A DNA stretch of 56,072 nt from a cf. Phormidesmis sp. LEGE 11477 (GTDB taxonomy: Bacteria > Cyanobacteriota > Cyanobacteriia > Phormidesmidales > Phormidesmidaceae), in the NCBI RefSeq assembly GCF_015207105.1, contig NZ_JADEXO010000027.1, positions 1 through 56,072 of the forward strand, in the 5' to 3' direction. Under the pieces are notes generated by a model. That model did no database searches and was not told the origin of the DNA. It was given only the letters and a program-made list of their open reading frames with translations. The first letter of the stretch is position 1. Every line of letters starts with the position of its first letter. Position numbers and translations under genes: made by a program. Below are positions 7,833 through 17,376 of this stretch, piece by piece.

Positions 7833-9545
7833 CTAGACGATTCGATAGGATTGTAGCCCGCTGGTTTCTAGCGGTAAAAAGACAGTCCAAGTCATGCTCT
7901 GATCTGAGCGCTCGCGCACGGTCAGTTTGGCACCTAGCGCATGAAAAAGATTTTTAGTGGCTTCTAGATTGAGACTAAGACCACCCGTGTCAGGCTGAAA
8001 CATCAGCAGATGTCCTAGCGACTGCAGTGGCGGCGCAGTGCAAGACTGCGAGTCGGGCCGGTTGGGATCGCCCTGGGATTGGAACTGCAGCTTTAGTTGA
8101 TCGCCCGCGTGAAGCACATTGAGCTGAATGTGACTGCCTTGAGACACGCTGTGGGTAAAAAGTTCGACTAGGCCGGTGAGCACATGCTGGAGCATGGTGG
8201 GATCGCTAGCGACCATTGGCAGATCTGGCGGTAGACCGACTTCCAAAGAAAGGTTACGACGTTGAGCGGCCTGCTGCCACTGGGGAATAGCGTCTTGAAA
8301 GACTTGGCTAAGCGCGATCGCACTCAAAGGTGATTTCAGTGACTGACTAGCCGCTTCTAACTCTACCGCCTTAAAGATCAGGCTAAACCTATCAATTTGC
8401 TGGGTGCATTCGCGATCGATACTTTTTAGCCGTTTGACGACCTGAGGGCTGAGATCTTTACGCTTGAGCAGCGACCGGGTGTAGGTGCGAATAGTGGTCA
8501 GCGGCGTGCGGATCTCGTGTGCCATCGCCTGAAGAAAGGCACTATCAGAAGGCGTCTCGGCAGCTTTCGCACTCGCATTCTGGTGACTAGACCCCAGATT
8601 TTGAGACGGACTATGAGAGGAATTCTCGAACTTGCTGTGTGAGTTACTGCGTAGATTGCTTTGAGAGTTGCCTGTTTGAGAACTGTCTGATAGATCGCTT
8701 GCAGCATCACTTTGTTGATCGTGGGATTGGCTGTGAGAAGAATGAGTCTGAGACGAATAGGTCGATGGTAAACAGGCCAGCATCCAGCGATTGAACTGGC
8801 TGACAATTCGATAGCTAGGCGCTTTGGGCTCAAACTTTTCCACCAGCGCTTCAATAAAATCTAGCTGCTGCGGGCGAGTCAAAAGGATACGCGATCGCAG
8901 TAGTCGCCACACCGAGCTGACCACTTCAGGCATGAATGAAAACTGGAAGCTCAACTCGCTATCCGCATCTTCACCTAAAACCAAAACTAGCGAAAATTGC
9001 TCCGTTAAGACCAGGGCGAACTGCTCTTGAACTAACGGATCGTCTTCTAAAAGCGGCAGCAGGCGAGTCGCATGGGCCTGCTTTTGAAAGGTCTTCTTAA
9101 AGATCCGCTCTACTGGAGAGAGGGCATTGAAGGCAGATAGTTCTTCTGAAGCGTGAGGAACAAATGTCCAGCTAGAAATCTGAGAAATCAGTCCAGGATC
9201 GCTGAGCAGAGGAACCGGACCAGTCAGTAGCAGGGCCTGGGCCTGCTGTTTGGGTCGCTTTTTTCTGTGAGAAGATGTTCTAGACGAAGCGACTTGCGTC
9301 CGCTGATTGAGCAGTTGGGTCAGCGCGGCGATCGCCCCTGTCCATTCGTGCTTAGCCCTTTGCTGCCGAGCCTCTGCGGCCAGTCCTTCGCTAAGCGTAG
9401 GAATGTTGGCCACATCGCCATTCTGCGCGTCCTGGGCAAATTCTCCCAAAGCAACCAGTGCGCTAATAGTCGGTAAAAGCTGATCGGGTGCGCCCATAGA
9501 CTGTACAAAAAGATGTGTCAGGTGCGAGTTACCTGCTGTATTCAC
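7833..9545 (-). CDS. Histidine kinase-like protein with degenerate ATP-binding domain
   Basis: A 570-residue cytoplasmic protein without membrane segments. Residues about 85-280 form an N-terminal sensor-like region (ALLLTGPVPLLSDPGLISQI, then paired LVLTEQFSLVLVLGED strands) resembling those of cyanobacterial orphan kinases. Residues about 270-335 are a Ser/His/Gln/Asn-rich linker. The H-box MAHEIRTPLTTIRTY (His343) is intact, so it can be phosphorylated. The HATPase region is recognisable (DPTMLQHVLTGLVELFTHSV, GGLSLNLEATKNLFHALGAK), but the conserved Asn residues of the N-box are replaced and no clear DxGxG box is visible. It may be a weak kinase or a pseudokinase phosphorylated in trans. 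No response regulator is adjacent. The start ATG at 9545 faces the divergent gene at 9651. Confidence 0.75.
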   Translation of the reverse strand: MNTAGNSHLTHLFVQSMGAPDQLLPTISALVALGEFAQDAQNGDVANIPTLSEGLAAEARQQRAKHEWTGAIAALTQLLNQRTQVASSRTSSHRKKRPKQQAQALLLTGPVPLLSDPGLISQISSWTFVPHASEELSAFNALSPVERIFKKTFQKQAHATRLLPLLEDDPLVQEQFALVLTEQFSLVLVLGEDADSELSFQFSFMPEVVSSVWRLLRSRILLTRPQQLDFIEALVEKFEPKAPSYRIVSQFNRWMLACLPSTYSSQTHSSHSQSHDQQSDAASDLSDSSQTGNSQSNLRSNSHSKFENSSHSPSQNLGSSHQNASAKAAETPSDSAFLQAMAHEIRTPLTTIRTYTRSLLKRKDLSPQVVKRLKSIDRECTQQIDRFSLIFKAVELEAASQSLKSPLSAIALSQVFQDAIPQWQQAAQRRNLSLEVGLPPDLPMVASDPTMLQHVLTGLVELFTHSVSQGSHIQLNVLHAGDQLKLQFQSQGDPNRPDSQSCTAPPLQSLGHLLMFQPDTGGLSLNLEATKNLFHALGAKLTVRERSDQSMTWTVFLPLETSGLQSYRIV

Positions 9546-9650
9546 ACTACCTGCAAGCCTTTTGTCTTGACTATGGGTAGAACCGAACGTTTGGATTCGG
9601 TGGTGCTAGCGCGATCGGCGAATCTGGCGCATCGCCATCGACATAGGGTT

Positions 9651-10217
9651 ATGAACAACCATCAAGTCAATAGTCAACTGCCAGTGATTGTATGTCCTGG
9701 CTTCAACCCGGATGAGCTGACCGATGGACTGGTGCGATCGCTTCCCCCGTTCGCTCGCCCCTATGTCGCGCGTGGCCTACCGATTTCGCCTTTGGATATC
9801 TATCAGTGGATGACTGATACCTTTGGTAACCCTGCTACCCAGCCGCCGCTGGTCGGGATAGGGTTTAGCGCCGGGGTGATTGGCTTAGCTGGCGCATTGC
9901 TTTTGTGGCAGCAGGCGGGTGGAAAGGTGGCGCGGCTGTTTGCGATTGATGGCTGGGGCGTACCTTTGCTAGGACTTAGCGTTACTCGTATCAGCCATGA
10001 CCAATTCACGCATCTGACGACGTTGCCGCTAGGAGCTGGTGAGCTAAATTTCTATGCCGATCCAGGCGTGGATCATCTGAGCTTGTGGGGCGAGCCAGAA
10101 CAAGTCATAGGCCGCGCTGTCCCCTGGTGGCAAATTACCGAGACAGCAGGAGAAATCATGAGCGCTCAAGACTTTTTGGTGCAATCTCTTAAGGTTATTG
10201 CTCGGACTAACTGCTGA
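9651..10217 (+). CDS. Alpha/beta-hydrolase-fold conserved cyanobacterial protein
   Basis: A 188-residue protein starting MNNHQVNSQLPVIVCPGFNP. The strand LPVIVCPGF, the nucleophile-elbow-like GIGFSAGVIGLAGALLLW (G-x-S-x-G, Ser about residue 83) and a later acidic/His region (YADPGVDHLSLWGEP) suggest an alpha/beta-hydrolase fold with a possible Ser-Asp-His triad. It is shorter than typical esterases and substrate cannot be guessed. The open frame extends upstream to 9513, overlapping the divergent kinase gene, but the upstream residues look unlike protein, so I place the start at 9651. Confidence 0.65.
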   Translation: MNNHQVNSQLPVIVCPGFNPDELTDGLVRSLPPFARPYVARGLPISPLDIYQWMTDTFGNPATQPPLVGIGFSAGVIGLAGALLLWQQAGGKVARLFAIDGWGVPLLGLSVTRISHDQFTHLTTLPLGAGELNFYADPGVDHLSLWGEPEQVIGRAVPWWQITETAGEIMSAQDFLVQSLKVIARTNC

Positions 10218-10578
10218 ATCAAAGCTTTGCCAACAGAAAATCGATCGCTAAAAAGTAAGCGTTAGGAGTAGATGCCTAAAAGCAAAAGTTAGGAAATGGC
10301 AACAACCTAAATAATGCAATCTTGTTGTTCGCTAGGCTACAACTTACACTGATTTAAAGCTATTTCTGAGGAGCGCGATCGCGGCGCGAGTCACGAGCAG
10401 TCGCTATGAAAAAATCCTTTAAGGAATAATAAAAAAGTAGCGCCTTGTCGTAGAGACGAGCCGCTTGCTGATTATGATCTAGGGTCTTGATCAAAGTATT
10501 GCCCCACAGAAAAACTAACCGTCTTCTGTACGGAAAGCCTTTCTGATAAACAAGTTTGAATTCCCTTCGGTATCGTCT
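10218..10578. other. Leader/promoter region of ilvB
   Basis: About 360 bp of non-coding DNA upstream of ilvB. It holds a HIP1 octamer (10375-10382) and a 12-codon open frame starting at 10314. That frame is not rich in Leu, Val or Ile codons, so I do not call an attenuation leader peptide. No terminator/antiterminator pair or riboswitch was recognised. Confidence 0.5.
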
Positions 10579-12348
10579 ATGGCCTCTCCTGTTACGTCTA
10601 CGTTAGATTCCTCCAAGGCTACCCAGCGAGTCAGCGGTGCCCATGCCCTGATCGACAGCCTAGTGCGCCACGGCGTCGAGCACATTTTCGGTTATCCAGG
10701 TGGGGCGATTTTGCCGATTTATGACGCACTCCACCACGCTGAAGCCAAAGGTCAGGTTCAGCACATTTTAGTTCGGCATGAGCAAGGGGCATCCCACGCG
10801 GCAGATGGCTATGCCCGCGCCACCGGTAAGGTCGGTGTCTGCTTTGCCACCTCGGGGCCTGGTGCTACCAACCTGGTGACTGGGATCGCGACCGCTCAAA
10901 TGGATTCAATTCCCATGGTGGTGGTGACCGGGCAGGTGACTCGCGCCGCTATCGGTACTGATGCGTTTCAAGAAACTGATATTTATGGCATTACGCTGCC
11001 AATCGTGAAGCATTCTTATGTGGTCCGCGATCCCAACCAGATGGCACAGATTGTGGCAGAGGCGTTTCATATTGCCAAGACAGGCCGCCCCGGTCCGGTG
11101 CTGATTGATGTGCCCAAAGACGTCGGCGTTGAAGAGATTGACTACATTCCTGTTGATCCCGGCGATGTCAGCATTCCAGGCTATTCTCCTGAGCTGGCTG
11201 TCGATGACAATCTGGTGGACGAGGCGATCGCGCTATTGCAGGCGTCAGAGCGGCCCTTGCTGTACGTGGGCGGTGGTGCAATTGCTTCAGGTGCCCACGG
11301 TGAGATCCAGGCACTCGCCGAAGCATTTTCCGCGCCGATGACCAACACCCTGATGGGTAAAGGCGCTGTAGATGAGCACCATCCGCTTGCTGTTGGCATG
11401 TTAGGCATGCACGGCACCGCCTATGCCAACTTTGCCGTTAGCGAGTGTGACTTGCTAGTTGCTATCGGCGCTCGCTTTGACGACCGGGTAACTGGCAAAC
11501 TAGACGAATTTGCCTCTAGCGCCAAAGTTATCCATATCGATATCGACCCGGCTGAAGTTGGCAAGAACAGAATGCCTGAAGTGCCTATTGTTGGCGATGT
11601 CAGAGCTGTGCTGGTGCGGATGATTGACCGTTTGCAAGACCAATCCGCTCCAGATGCCAACAAAAGTCAAGCCTGGCGAGATCAAATCGAAACCTGGAAG
11701 CAGGACTTTCCTCTAGTTGCTCCGGTGTACCCAGACGATATCTCACCGCAGTCTGTCGTCGTGGAAATTAGCAAGCAGGCCCCTCATGCCTACTGCACAA
11801 CCGACGTCGGACAGCATCAGATGTGGGCCGCCCAGTTTCTCAAAAACGGTCCGCGTCAGTGGATATCGAGCGCAGGGCTTGGCACGATGGGCTTTGGACT
11901 GCCAGCGGCCATGGGCGTTCAGGTGGCACTGCCCGATGCTCAGGTGGTCTGTGTCAGTGGGGATGCTAGCTTTCAGATGAACCTACAAGAGCTAGCAACA
12001 CTGGCCCAGTATGGGATCAAAGTGAAGACCGTTATCTTGAACAATGGTTGGCAGGGAATGGTGCGCCAGTGGCAAGAAACATTTTTTGGAGAACGCTATT
12101 CTTCTTCTGAAATGGCCGCTGGGATGCCGAACTTTGAGCTGTTAGCTCAAGCCTTTGGGGTGAAAGGAATGGTGGTTAGCGATCCCAATGAATTAGAAGG
12201 TGCGATCGCCCAGATGCTCTCGCATGACGGTCCAGTCTTGCTAGATGTGCATGTTCGGCGAAACGAAAACTGCTATCCCATGATTCCACCGGGTAAGAGC
12301 AATGCAGATATGGTAGGACTGCCTGATAAGCCTAGACCACGGCGTTAA
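10579..12348 (+). CDS. ilvB: Acetolactate synthase large subunit
   Basis: This 589-residue ThDP- and FAD-dependent enzyme catalyses the first common step of branched-chain amino acid synthesis (pyruvate to acetolactate, or with 2-oxobutyrate to acetohydroxybutyrate). The N-terminal ThDP pyrimidine domain contains [17 protein letters not shown] and [19 protein letters not shown] with the catalytic Glu. The central domain has [10 protein letters not shown] and [12 protein letters not shown]. The C-terminal domain carries the ThDP motif [20 protein letters not shown] and ends [20 protein letters not shown], typical of the anabolic FAD-containing enzyme. The regulatory subunit ilvH is not adjacent, as is common in cyanobacteria. 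An inverted repeat about 60 bp after the stop probably terminates transcription. Confidence 0.96.
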   Translation: MASPVTSTLDSSKATQRVSGAHALIDSLVRHGVEHIFGYPGGAILPIYDALHHAEAKGQVQHILVRHEQGASHAADGYARATGKVGVCFATSGPGATNLVTGIATAQMDSIPMVVVTGQVTRAAIGTDAFQETDIYGITLPIVKHSYVVRDPNQMAQIVAEAFHIAKTGRPGPVLIDVPKDVGVEEIDYIPVDPGDVSIPGYSPELAVDDNLVDEAIALLQASERPLLYVGGGAIASGAHGEIQALAEAFSAPMTNTLMGKGAVDEHHPLAVGMLGMHGTAYANFAVSECDLLVAIGARFDDRVTGKLDEFASSAKVIHIDIDPAEVGKNRMPEVPIVGDVRAVLVRMIDRLQDQSAPDANKSQAWRDQIETWKQDFPLVAPVYPDDISPQSVVVEISKQAPHAYCTTDVGQHQMWAAQFLKNGPRQWISSAGLGTMGFGLPAAMGVQVALPDAQVVCVSGDASFQMNLQELATLAQYGIKVKTVILNNGWQGMVRQWQETFFGERYSSSEMAAGMPNFELLAQAFGVKGMVVSDPNELEGAIAQMLSHDGPVLLDVHVRRNENCYPMIPPGKSNADMVGLPDKPRPRR

Positions 12349-12894
12349 TCTTGATTCGAGCCAGTGTTTCCCTAGCTTGGAGATTAAACAAAGGCATAGA
12401 TTCGCCGCATGCGCTAGCTGTAAAAACAGTTGGCGCATGCTTCATTTTACCTCGCCGGGGATCTACAGCTTGAGTCGCTTGACTGAGACACATCTTACTA
12501 GCTAAGAGCCTTATATAGCTTTCCGCACTTTGCTTACTACACCATGAAAGGCTACAGCCCTTGTCATACAGCGCAAAGTGCCTCCCGGTTTCCCGTAGGC
12601 ATAGCACGATCCCTAAGTATGCATTTGGAACCTGCTATAAAACAGCGGCTTATACCTACCGCTTTGATATTATCCATCAACCGAAACTAGGCACTTTCGC
12701 GGAACTCTAGGCCCGACCCATAAAAAAAATTAAGAAAAGCGTGGTATTAACCTTGTTCTTGTCCCATTTGCAGGGTAGTATTCGCGTAATTTGATATGAG
12801 GAATCGCTACAGTAGCGCCCGCCGAGCAACTTCTCAGCATGGCGTAGCCTCCTTGACAAAGAAAGCTTAGTTCTTCTTATCCGTACGTCGCCAC
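12349..12894. other. Intergenic region between ilvB and the division genes
   Basis: About 545 bp. It contains the ilvB terminator (12407-12449), a 9-bp inverted repeat GCACTTTGC (12525-12533) / GCAAAGTGC (12573-12581) with a 39-nt loop, and AT-rich DNA around 12721-12800 that may hold the promoter of the FtsL-like gene. A small non-coding RNA around 12500-12620 is conceivable but unsupported. The 91-codon minus-strand frame here does not look like a protein. Confidence 0.5.
12407..12449 (+). terminator. Probable rho-independent terminator of ilvB
   Basis: GCATGCGCTAGCTGT (12407-12421) pairs with ACAGTTGGCGCATGC (12426-12440) around an AAAA loop, 15 bp with two G-U wobbles, followed by TTCATTTTA. 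It lies 58 bp after the ilvB stop. The T-tract is interrupted, so efficiency may be moderate. Confidence 0.7.
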
Positions 12895-13587
12895 ATGGTT
12901 TTCGCTACTGTCTCCGATCCTATGCAGCCCTCTCAGGAGCCGTCTCATCAGGCTCTACCCGATCGTCAGCTCACTCCTAGTCCTAGATCGGCTCGCCGCT
13001 CTCCCTACCTAGCTATCCGGGCTGCACAAGCTCGCACGCATGCCCAAACCGCGATCGCCCAGCGCCCGAACCAGCGCTTAGACCCAAGCCTAGAACAGCA
13101 TTTGGATCAGCATTTGGATCAGACCGAAGAGACCCTCGTAGATCTGCATGTAGCGCCACCCGCTAGGCGAGTACGAAGAGACGAACTGGTTGACACCTCA
13201 TCCGTTCTAGCCCCAATCGAGCTACCCAAACAGCCCCGGCTACCGTTTGGTCTGAGGCTGTTGCATCGAGTTCAGCAAGGATCTACGGTTTTGACGGGTC
13301 TGCTAGTCACTAGTGCTTTAGTTGCCTATGGCTCTAGCGTCTATATAGATAGATCCACGAACCAGGCACTGGCTCAGCTAAACGCGCTGCAAAGTGAATC
13401 GCAGCAGTTGACCACGGCGAATGAGTCGATCAAGCAAAGTTTGGCAGAGCAGGCCATTGAGGAAAACTCTGGCCTAGAGCCGTATGCCCCGGATGATATG
13501 TTGTTCATCACGCCTGAGCCTCGACGCGCGCCGGTAAAGGACGTCGAAGAGAAAAAGCCAACTCAGCTACAGCCACTAGGCTACTAG
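12895..13587 (+). CDS. FtsL-like septum protein upstream of ftsI
   Basis: This 230-residue protein has a Pro/Arg/Gln-rich cytoplasmic N-terminus of about 125 residues, which includes a duplicated EQHLDQHLDQ from a 12-bp tandem repeat. One membrane helix (TVLTGLLVTSALVAYGSSVYI, about 138-158) follows, then a short periplasmic coiled coil (NQALAQLNALQSESQQLTTA) and an acidic/Pro tail. Sequence similarity to a named family is not obvious to me. The topology and position directly before a class B penicillin-binding protein match FtsL/DivIC-type divisome proteins, so this call rests on context. The gap to ftsI is 126 bp and both are probably co-transcribed. Confidence 0.65.
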   Translation: MVFATVSDPMQPSQEPSHQALPDRQLTPSPRSARRSPYLAIRAAQARTHAQTAIAQRPNQRLDPSLEQHLDQHLDQTEETLVDLHVAPPARRVRRDELVDTSSVLAPIELPKQPRLPFGLRLLHRVQQGSTVLTGLLVTSALVAYGSSVYIDRSTNQALAQLNALQSESQQLTTANESIKQSLAEQAIEENSGLEPYAPDDMLFITPEPRRAPVKDVEEKKPTQLQPLGY

Positions 13588-13713
13588 GCGAAATATTAGC
13601 TACTCTTTTTGTCTCGCTAGAGTTGTCTCTTTAGATTTTGACGAGTGAAGAAGGGGCGCGAAGGAGAAGGCCGAGAAAAAGAGGAAAGAAAGCGGTAAGC
13701 AGGCGGAGTTTCT

Positions 13714-15630
13714 ATGCGGGCATCTAGTGAATCCGAGCGTCAGAAAAAATCAAAGCCGCTGCGGCAGCGACGGTCTAGCCGCCGAATGAAAGCTGACATG
13801 GCTATCGGCAATATTGGCAATATTGGCAAAACAAACGCTGATACAGCTAATACTGCCAACGCTAGCACTGGCGGCGGCTCTCGGATGCATGCAAACGTCA
13901 GGCCAAGGGCTACGTCGTTAGAGACAATTCGCAGCACGCGGCGACAGTTTCCTCGGCCCCGTCTAATCAGCGTATGGCTGATGCTGATGGTGGCGATGAT
14001 CGGACTAGGTGGACGACTAGCCTATCTACAGCTAGTTGTTGGCTCTGACCTACGGGCAATGGCCAAAGAACAGCAGACTATCCAAGCGACCCCTCGCACT
14101 GCGAGGCGGCAGATTGTAGATCGCCAGGGGAACGTGGTGGCGATGGATCAGGTGCTGTATACGCTCTACGTCCACCCGATGCTGTTCAAAGAGTCGACAG
14201 CGGCGATCGCAGCGGCAGTTAGCGACGTGATTGACGAAGACGCCCAGTCTTTAGAAAGGCAGTTTCAATCGCAGGAGAGCGGCATCAAGCTGGCTTCGGG
14301 CATTTCAGTCGAGACTGCCAAGCGGCTGCGATCGCTAGGGTTAGATGGACTCGATCTACTGCCATCACCGCAGCGAGTGTATCCCCAAAGCGAGCTATTC
14401 TCGCAGATTACCGGCTATGTAGATCTAGAGGGCGTACCCAAAGCTGGGATCGAGCTCAGCGGCAAGGATCAGCTAGCATACGATCCGCCAAGCGCTAGAG
14501 AAATTGCGACTCTGCAGCCGGTAGCTCAAGACGATTTGAAGCTACAGCTAACGATTGACAGTCGGCTGCAGCGAATCGCCCAAGAAAATCTGGCAGCGAC
14601 GGTGACCGAGTATCGGGCCAAGCGCGGTGCGTTGATTGTGATGGACGCTCGAACAGGTGAGATTCTAACGCTAGCAGTTGCCCCTACTTATGATCCGAAC
14701 CGCTATTACGAGGCGGACTTAGCACATTTCAAAAACTGGGCGGTCAGCGACCTGTATGAGCCAGGCTCTACGTTCAAGCCGATCAATGTGGCGATCGCAC
14801 TAGAAAACGGCAGTATCGGCCCCAATGACACCATCTACGACGAAGGTCAGATCCAAGTCGGTGGATGGCCGATTCAGAACGTTGACTATCACTGGGGCGG
14901 TGGCCGTGGCACGCTTTCGATTACAGACGTTTTACGCTATTCGAGCAACGTCGGCATGGTGCATATTATGCAGGCGCTAGCACCCGCCGACTACTATGCG
15001 TGGCTAGAAAAGCTAGGACTTGGCCAGGTCACGGGCGTAGAGCTGCCTGGCGAGACTAGCGGCCAGCTCAAGAACAAAGGGCAGTTTGTAAGTAGCCCAG
15101 TCGAAGCGGCAACGACCGCCTTTGGTCAAGGATTTTCGCTCACACCTTTGCAGCTAGTGCAGCTGCACGGCACCCTAGCCAATGGCGGTGAGATGGTAAC
15201 GCCTAGAGTCGTACGAGGGCTAGTCGACCGCGAAGGAGAGCTGAGCTGGACCCCAGAGAGAACTGCGCCCAAGCGAGTCTTTTCACCTGAGACCGCGCAG
15301 CAGGTGCTGACGATGATGAAAGAAGTCGTCGATGACGGGACGGGTTCGGCAGCGAAGGTTAAAGGCTATCAGATTGCTGGAAAAACAGGCACCGCGCAGA
15401 AAGCAACCGCGTATGGATCGTACGGCGATCAGCGGATTACTAGCTTTGTGAGCATCGCCCCAGTGAGCGATCCCCGTTACGTAGTCTTCGCGGTGGTGGA
15501 CGAACCTCAAGGCGAAAATGCCTATGGCGGTACCGTTACCGCGCCGCTAGTCAAAAAAATGCTGGATTCTCTGGTAGTACTAGAAGGGTTAAAACCAGAC
15601 CAAGACTCGCCGTCGCCAACAGCCCCTTGA
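13714..15630 (+). CDS. ftsI: Class B penicillin-binding protein, septal transpeptidase
   Basis: This 638-residue membrane-anchored D,D-transpeptidase cross-links septal peptidoglycan. A basic, low-complexity cytoplasmic tail (with tandem GNIGNIGK) precedes one membrane helix (LISVWLMLMVAMIGLGGRLA, about 88-107). The pedestal domain starts at RTARRQIVDRQGNVVAMD. The transpeptidase motifs are Ser352-x-x-Lys (PGSTFKP), Ser410-Ser-Asn412 (YSSNVGM) and Lys557-Thr-Gly559 (AGKTGTAQK). No PASTA domains follow. The FtsL-like gene upstream supports the FtsI/PBP3 assignment over PBP2 of the elongasome. The start at 13714 is the first ATG in frame. Confidence 0.93.
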   Translation: MRASSESERQKKSKPLRQRRSSRRMKADMAIGNIGNIGKTNADTANTANASTGGGSRMHANVRPRATSLETIRSTRRQFPRPRLISVWLMLMVAMIGLGGRLAYLQLVVGSDLRAMAKEQQTIQATPRTARRQIVDRQGNVVAMDQVLYTLYVHPMLFKESTAAIAAAVSDVIDEDAQSLERQFQSQESGIKLASGISVETAKRLRSLGLDGLDLLPSPQRVYPQSELFSQITGYVDLEGVPKAGIELSGKDQLAYDPPSAREIATLQPVAQDDLKLQLTIDSRLQRIAQENLAATVTEYRAKRGALIVMDARTGEILTLAVAPTYDPNRYYEADLAHFKNWAVSDLYEPGSTFKPINVAIALENGSIGPNDTIYDEGQIQVGGWPIQNVDYHWGGGRGTLSITDVLRYSSNVGMVHIMQALAPADYYAWLEKLGLGQVTGVELPGETSGQLKNKGQFVSSPVEAATTAFGQGFSLTPLQLVQLHGTLANGGEMVTPRVVRGLVDREGELSWTPERTAPKRVFSPETAQQVLTMMKEVVDDGTGSAAKVKGYQIAGKTGTAQKATAYGSYGDQRITSFVSIAPVSDPRYVVFAVVDEPQGENAYGGTVTAPLVKKMLDSLVVLEGLKPDQDSPSPTAP

Positions 15631-15741
15631 ACCCCTCTTGGGTTGGCGGTAGTAGAAGCGGCGCTTACAGCAGCGGGGAGATATTAACGTTTATAGCGTT
15701 CCTTGGATGCACTAGAGGGACGTCAGTCATTTGGCCCGCCT

Positions 15742-17298
15742 ATGAAATATATCCTTGGAATAGACATTGGCACGAGCAGTACTAAGACAGTTGCGTTCGA
15801 CACAGAAGGTCGTCAGCTCGCTCGTAGCGCTCAGGGATATCCACTCAATGCGCCCGTGCCAGGAGCGGCAGAGCAGGATGCGGATGAAATCTTGCGAGCA
15901 GTGGAGCAAACGGCTGTAGATGCGATCGCCAACGGTGGGCTAGATCCATCACAGCTACTGGGGCTTTCGTTTAGCGCGGCGATGCATACGCTGCTGCTGC
16001 TAGACGCAGAGCACCGACCTCTGATGCCTTTGTTGACCTGGGCCGACAGTCGCAGCGATCGCCTGGTTCCAGATATTTACCAGCAAGATCCCGGTCTCTA
16101 TGCGCGCACAGGCTTGCCGATTCATCCGATGTCACCAGTCGTCAAGCTAGCGTGGCTATCTCAGGAACAACCTGACCTTTTTGAGAAAGCAGCGCGAATC
16201 GTTTCGATCAAAGAATACGTGCTGCATCGCTTGTGTGATGAGTGGGTCGTAGATCTATCGATTGCATCGACGACGGGTTTATTGAACTTAGAGCAACAAA
16301 CGTGGGACAAAGGGGCTTTGCAAATCGCCCATATTCGGCCCAACCAGCTTTCGAGAATCGTGCCAACGACCTATCAGCTCAGCTTGCAGCCTGACCAAGC
16401 ACGGAAGCTGACTATTGCAGCAAGCACCCCTGTGATTGTGGGCGCAAGCGATGGCGTGCTAGCCAACTTAGGCGTAGGTGCGATCGCCAGAGGGACAGCA
16501 GCCATCACTTTGGGTACCAGCGGCGCTGTTCGTCAGGTCATAGACCAGCCCAAGCTTGAGCCTAACGCGCAGCTATTTTGCTATGCACTCACCGCCGATC
16601 GATGGGTAATGGGCGGTGCGGTAAACAACGGCGGATTTACGCTGCAGTGGACACGCGATAGCTTAGTGCCCTACTCAGTGTCGCCGGACGAAGTCTGTGA
16701 GATGAACGATGAATTCTGCGAGATGAATGTAGAGCCAAGTTCTTCTACGTATGAGCGGCTAACCAAAATGGCAAGGGGGGTTGCGCCTGGCGCTGAAGGT
16801 CTCATTTTTCACCCTCATCTGCTGGGCGAAAGATCGCCCCTGTGGAACGCTCAAGCGCGGGCTAATTTTTTTGGGCTAGGTCGCCATCACGGTCAGGCTC
16901 ATTTGGTGCGGGCGGTGATGGAAGGCGTGATCTACAATCTGCAGTCTGTTTTTGCCGCGCTAGAGTCGGCGGGCGGTGAGGTAGAAACGCTGCGTGCTTC
17001 GGGTGGATTTGCGCTCTCGGATCTGTGGCAGCAGATACTAGCAGATGTTTTTGAGCGGCAGATATTGGTGCCAGCGGTGATTGAAAGCTCAGCGTTTGGC
17101 GCGGCGGTGATTGCGCTAGTGGCTTTGGGTGAGTGGAAGACGCTAGAAGAGGTTGAAGAGAGGGTTGCGATCGCCCACATCCGCAGTCCTATCTCAGAGA
17201 ACGTGAAACAATATCGAAACATCCTGCCAATCTACAAAAATTTATTGGCTGACCTACAACAGCACTACGAGAGCCTTCACCAAGCTATTCAAAATTAA
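15742..17298 (+). CDS. gntK: FGGY-family carbohydrate kinase, probable gluconokinase
   Basis: This 518-residue sugar kinase phosphorylates gluconate to 6-phosphogluconate, feeding the oxidative pentose-phosphate pathway. The phosphate-1 motif is ILGIDIGTSSTKTVAFD at the N-terminus. SFSAAMHTLLLLD and PLLTWADSRS match the GntK subgroup, and the catalytic Asp is likely in VGASDGVLANLGVG (about residue 236). The FGGY signature region is GLIFHPHLLGERSPLWNAQA, followed by ASGGFALSDLWQQILADVF. The reading frame is open from 15703, but MKYILGIDIG at 15742 is the natural start. A small internal duplication (CEMNDE/CEMNVE, about residues 318-330) lies in a surface insertion. Confidence 0.85.
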   Translation: MKYILGIDIGTSSTKTVAFDTEGRQLARSAQGYPLNAPVPGAAEQDADEILRAVEQTAVDAIANGGLDPSQLLGLSFSAAMHTLLLLDAEHRPLMPLLTWADSRSDRLVPDIYQQDPGLYARTGLPIHPMSPVVKLAWLSQEQPDLFEKAARIVSIKEYVLHRLCDEWVVDLSIASTTGLLNLEQQTWDKGALQIAHIRPNQLSRIVPTTYQLSLQPDQARKLTIAASTPVIVGASDGVLANLGVGAIARGTAAITLGTSGAVRQVIDQPKLEPNAQLFCYALTADRWVMGGAVNNGGFTLQWTRDSLVPYSVSPDEVCEMNDEFCEMNVEPSSSTYERLTKMARGVAPGAEGLIFHPHLLGERSPLWNAQARANFFGLGRHHGQAHLVRAVMEGVIYNLQSVFAALESAGGEVETLRASGGFALSDLWQQILADVFERQILVPAVIESSAFGAAVIALVALGEWKTLEEVEERVAIAHIRSPISENVKQYRNILPIYKNLLADLQQHYESLHQAIQN

Positions 17299-17376
17299 CT
17301 GCGGGGTTTTGAGTGCGGCCAGAGATGTCTAGAACTCAAAGTCGTATACTAGATAGTGAAGCTAGCCTGACGCGCT

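Noticed and set aside
9513-9650. N-terminal extension of the alpha/beta-fold protein
   Set aside because: The residues are Cys/His/Arg-rich shadow of the divergent kinase gene; ATG 9651 gives a normal start.
10314-10352. Attenuator leader peptide for ilvB
   Set aside because: The 12-codon frame contains only two Leu codons and no Val or Ile, and no terminator/antiterminator pair is visible.
10375-10382. GCGATCGC octamers as insertion-sequence ends or operators
   Set aside because: They are HIP1 repeats spread through coding and non-coding DNA, a normal cyanobacterial genome signature.
12332-12607. 91-codon minus-strand gene after ilvB
   Set aside because: It overlaps the ilvB end and terminator, has odd amino acid composition and no family resemblance.
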